Assembly (NCBI GenBank): GCA_009761415.1
Contig: QUOL01000004.1
Span: forward strand, 2,232,001-2,296,000
Direction of reading: 5' to 3'
Origin: Sarcomyxa edulis
Taxonomy: Eukaryota > Basidiomycota > Agaricomycetes > Agaricales > Mycenaceae
Length of the DNA: 64,000 nt
Part shown: piece by piece, positions 60,568 through 64,000 of the stretch
Layout: each line of letters begins with the position of its first letter
How positions within the stretch are numbered: position 1 is the stretch's first letter
Translations under genes and position numbers: made by a program
Notes under the pieces: model-generated
What the model was told of the DNA's origin: nothing
The model's input: only the letters and a program-made list of their open reading frames with translations
Databases searched by the model: none

Positions 60568-63342
60568 ATGTCTCGTCGCACTTCAGCCTCAAAAAGCACA
60601 ACTTCACACACACAATCTACCACATCTCTATCCGAAGGTCTTCGACGCTTCGCAATTAGTCAAAGTCACCAGCAGAAAAATCCAGGAACGGAAGTACCTA
60701 CACTACCTTGTGTATCGATGTATTCTCGCGAAAGCACACCTTATAGGACGAGCTCTGACGAGACGGAATCTAAACTCGTAAGAGTAAGCCAGATACAGGA
60801 CGCCTTGAAGAAAGAACTAGACGACTGCTGGGTCCCGCGCGATGACTCTGCTCTTCTTTCCGAGATGTTTCCTCTTCCGAACGTCAGTGACGACGCAATA
60901 CGCGACTTCATTGATGACCCCGACCACGGGCACTATAACCACGGTCTTGATCGTTGGAACAATATCCCCTCCATGCCACTCAAAGAAGCACAGCTCCACA
61001 CCCCGTTCGTCGAGCTGATCAACAACATCATTGCATATTTCACTGGCTCAACCCATCGACGGGGAGCGGTCGACACGCACAACACTCCTATGAAGCACGT
61101 TTGCCAAGTGGAACGCTGTTTGAAAACTAAACCGGACATTTCGCTTCTTGCTGCAGGCCGAAGCATCAGCAAAGAGCCGACGATCCCCTTCGAAGCCTCA
61201 CCGACCTACACTCGTCTTGCCAATCCCATCGAGAACAAGTTGCAGCGTAAGATTTCAGAACGACGAGATCGCATTCAACTGGCTGTTTACGCTCGCGAGA
61301 TATTCGCTCAACAGCCCAATAGAAAATTTGTCTCCTCCGTGCTTCTAACGGAGGAAAACATTCGCGTCTACAAATTCGACCGTAGTGGAGTCGTCTCTTC
61401 CAGGTGGTTTAATATTCACAAAGAACGGATCGACTTCGTGCGCATCATCCTCGGCATCAGCTGCCTCGACGAAGAGGCTCTAGGCTATGACACCTCCATT
61501 TTCTGGGACGGCGAAACCCGTTGGATGACGCTCACTCCTAATCAGATGTCTACAGAGGACGAAGATGGACAGATCATCATCAAGAACGTTACTGACAGCG
61601 ATGCCACTTTGAAGTTCAAGATAGTGGGTGAGCCTACGTTCCACAGGCAGACCATTCGAGGCCGGGCCACCACCTGTTGGACTGTTGAAGATGAGGACGG
61701 GAGACAATATCACGTCAAGGACTACTGGCGAGCGGCAAATCGAACGGCTGAGTCGGAACTGTTGAAAGAAGCGCACGGGGTCAGGGGTGTGAACCAGATG
61801 TTCGCATGTCAAGATCGCATCGACAGCACATCAAATACTCCGAGCGCATCCAGCGCACAATCTTCGAATCCACAACTTGCTCGAGAGCTAGATCGTATCG
61901 TATCTCCACTTTACGGAGGTGATTTGATGAGTTGCGAAACGGTCGAGGAATTAGTAGACGCCATTCGCGATATCGTTGTAGGTGCGTCGTGGCGATTCTG
62001 TTATATTGATGACCGTCTCAATTTCTGTCACTTTCCAGCCCACTATTCTCTATTGAGAAAGAAGGGCATCCTTCATCGCGACATCAGTCTTGGGAACCTT
62101 GTTCGTGGCGGACGCTACACTTCTCTAAACGGTATCCTCATCGATTTGGATATGGCCGTGAACATGAAGACACTTCTAGGCGACAAACAACATACGTTGG
62201 GCGATTTTAGAACGGTGAGTTGCTCGTCATTCTTTTCTCGTCATCTACTTATTCTCGGCGTAAATTGGTAGGGGACTCGTGCATTTCAATCAATCAAGGT
62301 TCTCTATGGTATGCTGTGGCATCACGACCATCTCGACGATTTGGAATCTATTTTCTATGTCTTGTGCTGGATATGCTATGGGACCGATCAGCCAGGGAGT
62401 GAACTCAAGAAGGCGGTACCCGAGTTCCTCGCTGACTGGGATAACATCGAGAAGCCTCACAATTGCGCCCGACTCAAACATAGTTTCATATCGACCGACT
62501 TGCCAATTCTTTCGCTACGCTGGGAGGCCACTGGCATATACTCTTTACTCGAAAATATGCGCGAGTTCTTTTCCCCGAGGGTGAAACTTGTGCACCAGGT
62601 TGTGCGTACACTCAAGCCTGACGATATGGCTCCTATTCCGGATCTCACTCACGTCCGTCCATACACTGACGAAGGAGCAGACGAAGATTACAACAAATTT
62701 TTGGCAATCATCGATGAATGGAGAGAAACCCATCCACGTCCACTTACTCCAGAATCACCACAACATGATCCTTTCCCTGCCAAAGACAAAGAGGTTCTTC
62801 AAGGTCCCAAGCCCCGACGTTCTTCACGACTCAGCTCTCGAGGACAACATGAGTACATGACTCCGGAAAATACCCCGCCTTTATCACCCCGACAGTCATC
62901 TCCCCGGACTCCCAAACGCAAGGCAGATGCCGACGAAAGGGAGTTCGAAAAACCTTCGACGCCTACCAAGAAATTGAAGACTTATTCCTCGAAGCCCAGT
63001 CGACGGCTCTCTGAACAACACAAGTTCTCGACTCCCGAGAAAACTTTGCCTCTATCCCCCCGACGATCGTCTCCTCGAACCCCGAAACGAAAAGTGGATG
63101 ACTGTGATCTCGAAGAACCTTTGACGCCCACCAAGAAACCGAAAACTTGTTCCTCGAAATCGACTCGAATACCCTCCAGACAACAAAATCTTCTGACTCC
63201 TGAGAACACTCCGCCTTTATCCCCTCAGCCACCGTCTCCGCGTACTCCAAAGCGAAAGGCGGATACCGATGAAAGTAATCTCGGGGACCCCTTGACGCCT
63301 ACCAAGAAAAGGAAAACACGTTCCTCGAAACCGACTCGATGA
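60568..63342 (+). CDS. FunK1 fungal-type protein kinase, copy 2
   Basis: The ATG at 60568 gives MSRRTSASKSTTSHTQSTTS. The FunK1 regions match copy 1: LHTPFVELINNIIAYF, KTKPDISLL, ENKLQRKISERRDRIQLAVY and RVYKFDRSGVV. The kinase part has YHVKDYWR, GILHRDISLGN and ILIDLDMAV, then GTRAFQSIKVLYG and HHDHLDDLESIFYVLCWICY. Intron 1 (61981-62037) is 57 bp, a multiple of three without a stop, so retention would keep the frame; splicing joins RDIVV to AHYSLLRKK as in copy 1. Intron 2 follows DFRT. The tail has three basic, proline-directed repeats described separately, likely nuclear targeting and phosphorylation sites. Confidence 0.88.
62860..63339 (+). repeat. Three in-frame tandem repeats in the FunK1 copy 2 tail
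   Basis: Units begin at 62860, 63031 and 63196 (periods 171 and 165 bp, 57 and 55 aa). Each reads TPE.T.PLSP, then SPRTPKRK, then P.TPTKK.KT.SSK. Each has several SP/TP sites and two basic clusters about 20 residues apart. FunK1 copy 1 has only one reduced version (SPKRK ... RNKKPKTSSK). Confidence 0.9.
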
Positions 63343-63594
63343 TGTAAATCATATGAGCATTTGGAACTTCTCGAATGGGTTTTGGACCTCTGTGTTGTAA
63401 TAGCTGTTGTATTTTAGAGATGTAGGACTTTGATACCATACACATATAGTAGTGTTTCCTGATCTATCATCGCAATCATTTGTCAGCACCTCATGTCTCA
63501 GTATATTTCATGAAGGTAAGCAACGCCTCTGATAAGAGTGGAGATAAGTAGTTCTACATAGAGAAGGAGTCTTAATCACACCAATGACTAGTGA

Positions 63595-63999
63595 CTATGC
63601 GTCGATACAACGGCGATATTGAACAAGAGCTTCTTCTGGCTGGTCCCAGAAAATGAAATGGTTTCCTGTCGGTGAGTAAAGTATATCGACGTCTCTCGCC
63701 TGCTCCCCGTCGTATACCGTTGAATCCCTTAGAGCATTCTCCAACTGCCAGAGAGACCACACTAAAATCCCTGGCGTTTCCCCTCCATGAAAGTAGCGTA
63801 CACGCAAATCGGGAAGATTTGCTGCCAGTGACTTGTCGAAAAGTGCCCGTCGAATATTCTCCTTCGAGACCGCAAGATCAATGAAGAGGATGGCTGTATC
63901 TGATCCTCTATAAGCTTCGAATGAAGTGAGCTTGGCGAGCTCTCCGAAAGGGGTCGTTTGAAACGTGTGAGGACGGTCAGCGAAGTTGTTGAATTCGAT
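63595..63999 (-). CDS. C-terminal part of a possible alpha/beta-hydrolase-like protein (partial)
   Basis: An open frame of 134 codons enters from the right edge (IEFNNFADRPHTFQTTPFG) and stops at 63595. It includes TAILFIDLAVSKENIRRALF, VRYFHGGETPGILVWSLWQL, DILYSPTGNHFIFWDQPEEA and ends YRRCIDA. The pattern of a strand with Asp followed by a late GNHFIFWD His segment is like the C-terminal end of fungal alpha/beta hydrolases, but the nucleophile region lies outside the window, so the call is tentative. No intron is visible in this part. Confidence 0.6.
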   Translation of the reverse strand: MEFNNFADRPHTFQTTPFGELAKLTSFEAYRGSDTAILFIDLAVSKENIRRALFDKSLAANLPDLRVRYFHGGETPGILVWSLWQLENALRDSTVYDGEQARDVDILYSPTGNHFIFWDQPEEALVQYRRCIDA

Positions 64000-64000
64000 C

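Overview
The window is nuclear DNA of a filamentous basidiomycete, most likely an Agaricomycete. Genes are split by many short introns of about 45-70 bp. The families seen are typical of mushroom-forming fungi: two FunK1-type kinases, a DUF7918 protein, a methanol-oxidase-type alcohol oxidase, F-box expansions and a P450. No tRNA, rRNA, CRISPR array or intact transposon was recognised. Exon joins were worked out by eye from reading frame, GT/GC...AG sites and comparison of paralogues inside the window.

Layout. 1-11.4 kb: a disordered protein running off the left edge, a P450, an F-box-like protein, an alcohol oxidase with two microexons, and a divergently placed AKR7-type aldo/keto reductase. 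11.6-15.0 kb: an F-box pseudogene head-to-head with a secreted protein that may have an ADP-ribosyltransferase-like fold. 15.0-18.9 kb: no confident gene, but a 530-bp element with perfect 21-bp terminal inverted repeats and degenerate repeats. 18.9-29.5 kb: Pps1-like dual-specificity phosphatase, DUF7918 protein, nitronate monooxygenase and FunK1 kinase 1.

29.9-42.8 kb is an accessory block made by duplication. A three-gene module (F-box protein, F-box-like protein, secreted helical protein) occurs twice in tandem about 8 kb apart; one copy of the third gene is dead. Between the modules sits a second secreted ART-like gene, which together with the next F-box gene forms an inverted duplicate of the 11.6-15.0 kb pair.

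43.2-64 kb: UPF0014/FetB-like permease, FAD monooxygenase, three tandem kinase-like genes, a glutathione S-transferase, an ADP1-like ABCG transporter sharing a 122-bp intergenic region with ALG12, FunK1 kinase 2 with a tandemly repeated nuclear-type tail, and the 3' end of a possible alpha/beta hydrolase.

How genes may work together (inference): alcohol oxidase and aldo/keto reductase share a divergent promoter region and could act in alcohol/aldehyde metabolism. P450, FAD monooxygenase, GST and ABCG transporter resemble a detoxification set but are scattered. The most unusual element is the repeated head-to-head pairing of a secreted ART-like gene with an F-box gene inside a recombining, partly pseudogenised region.
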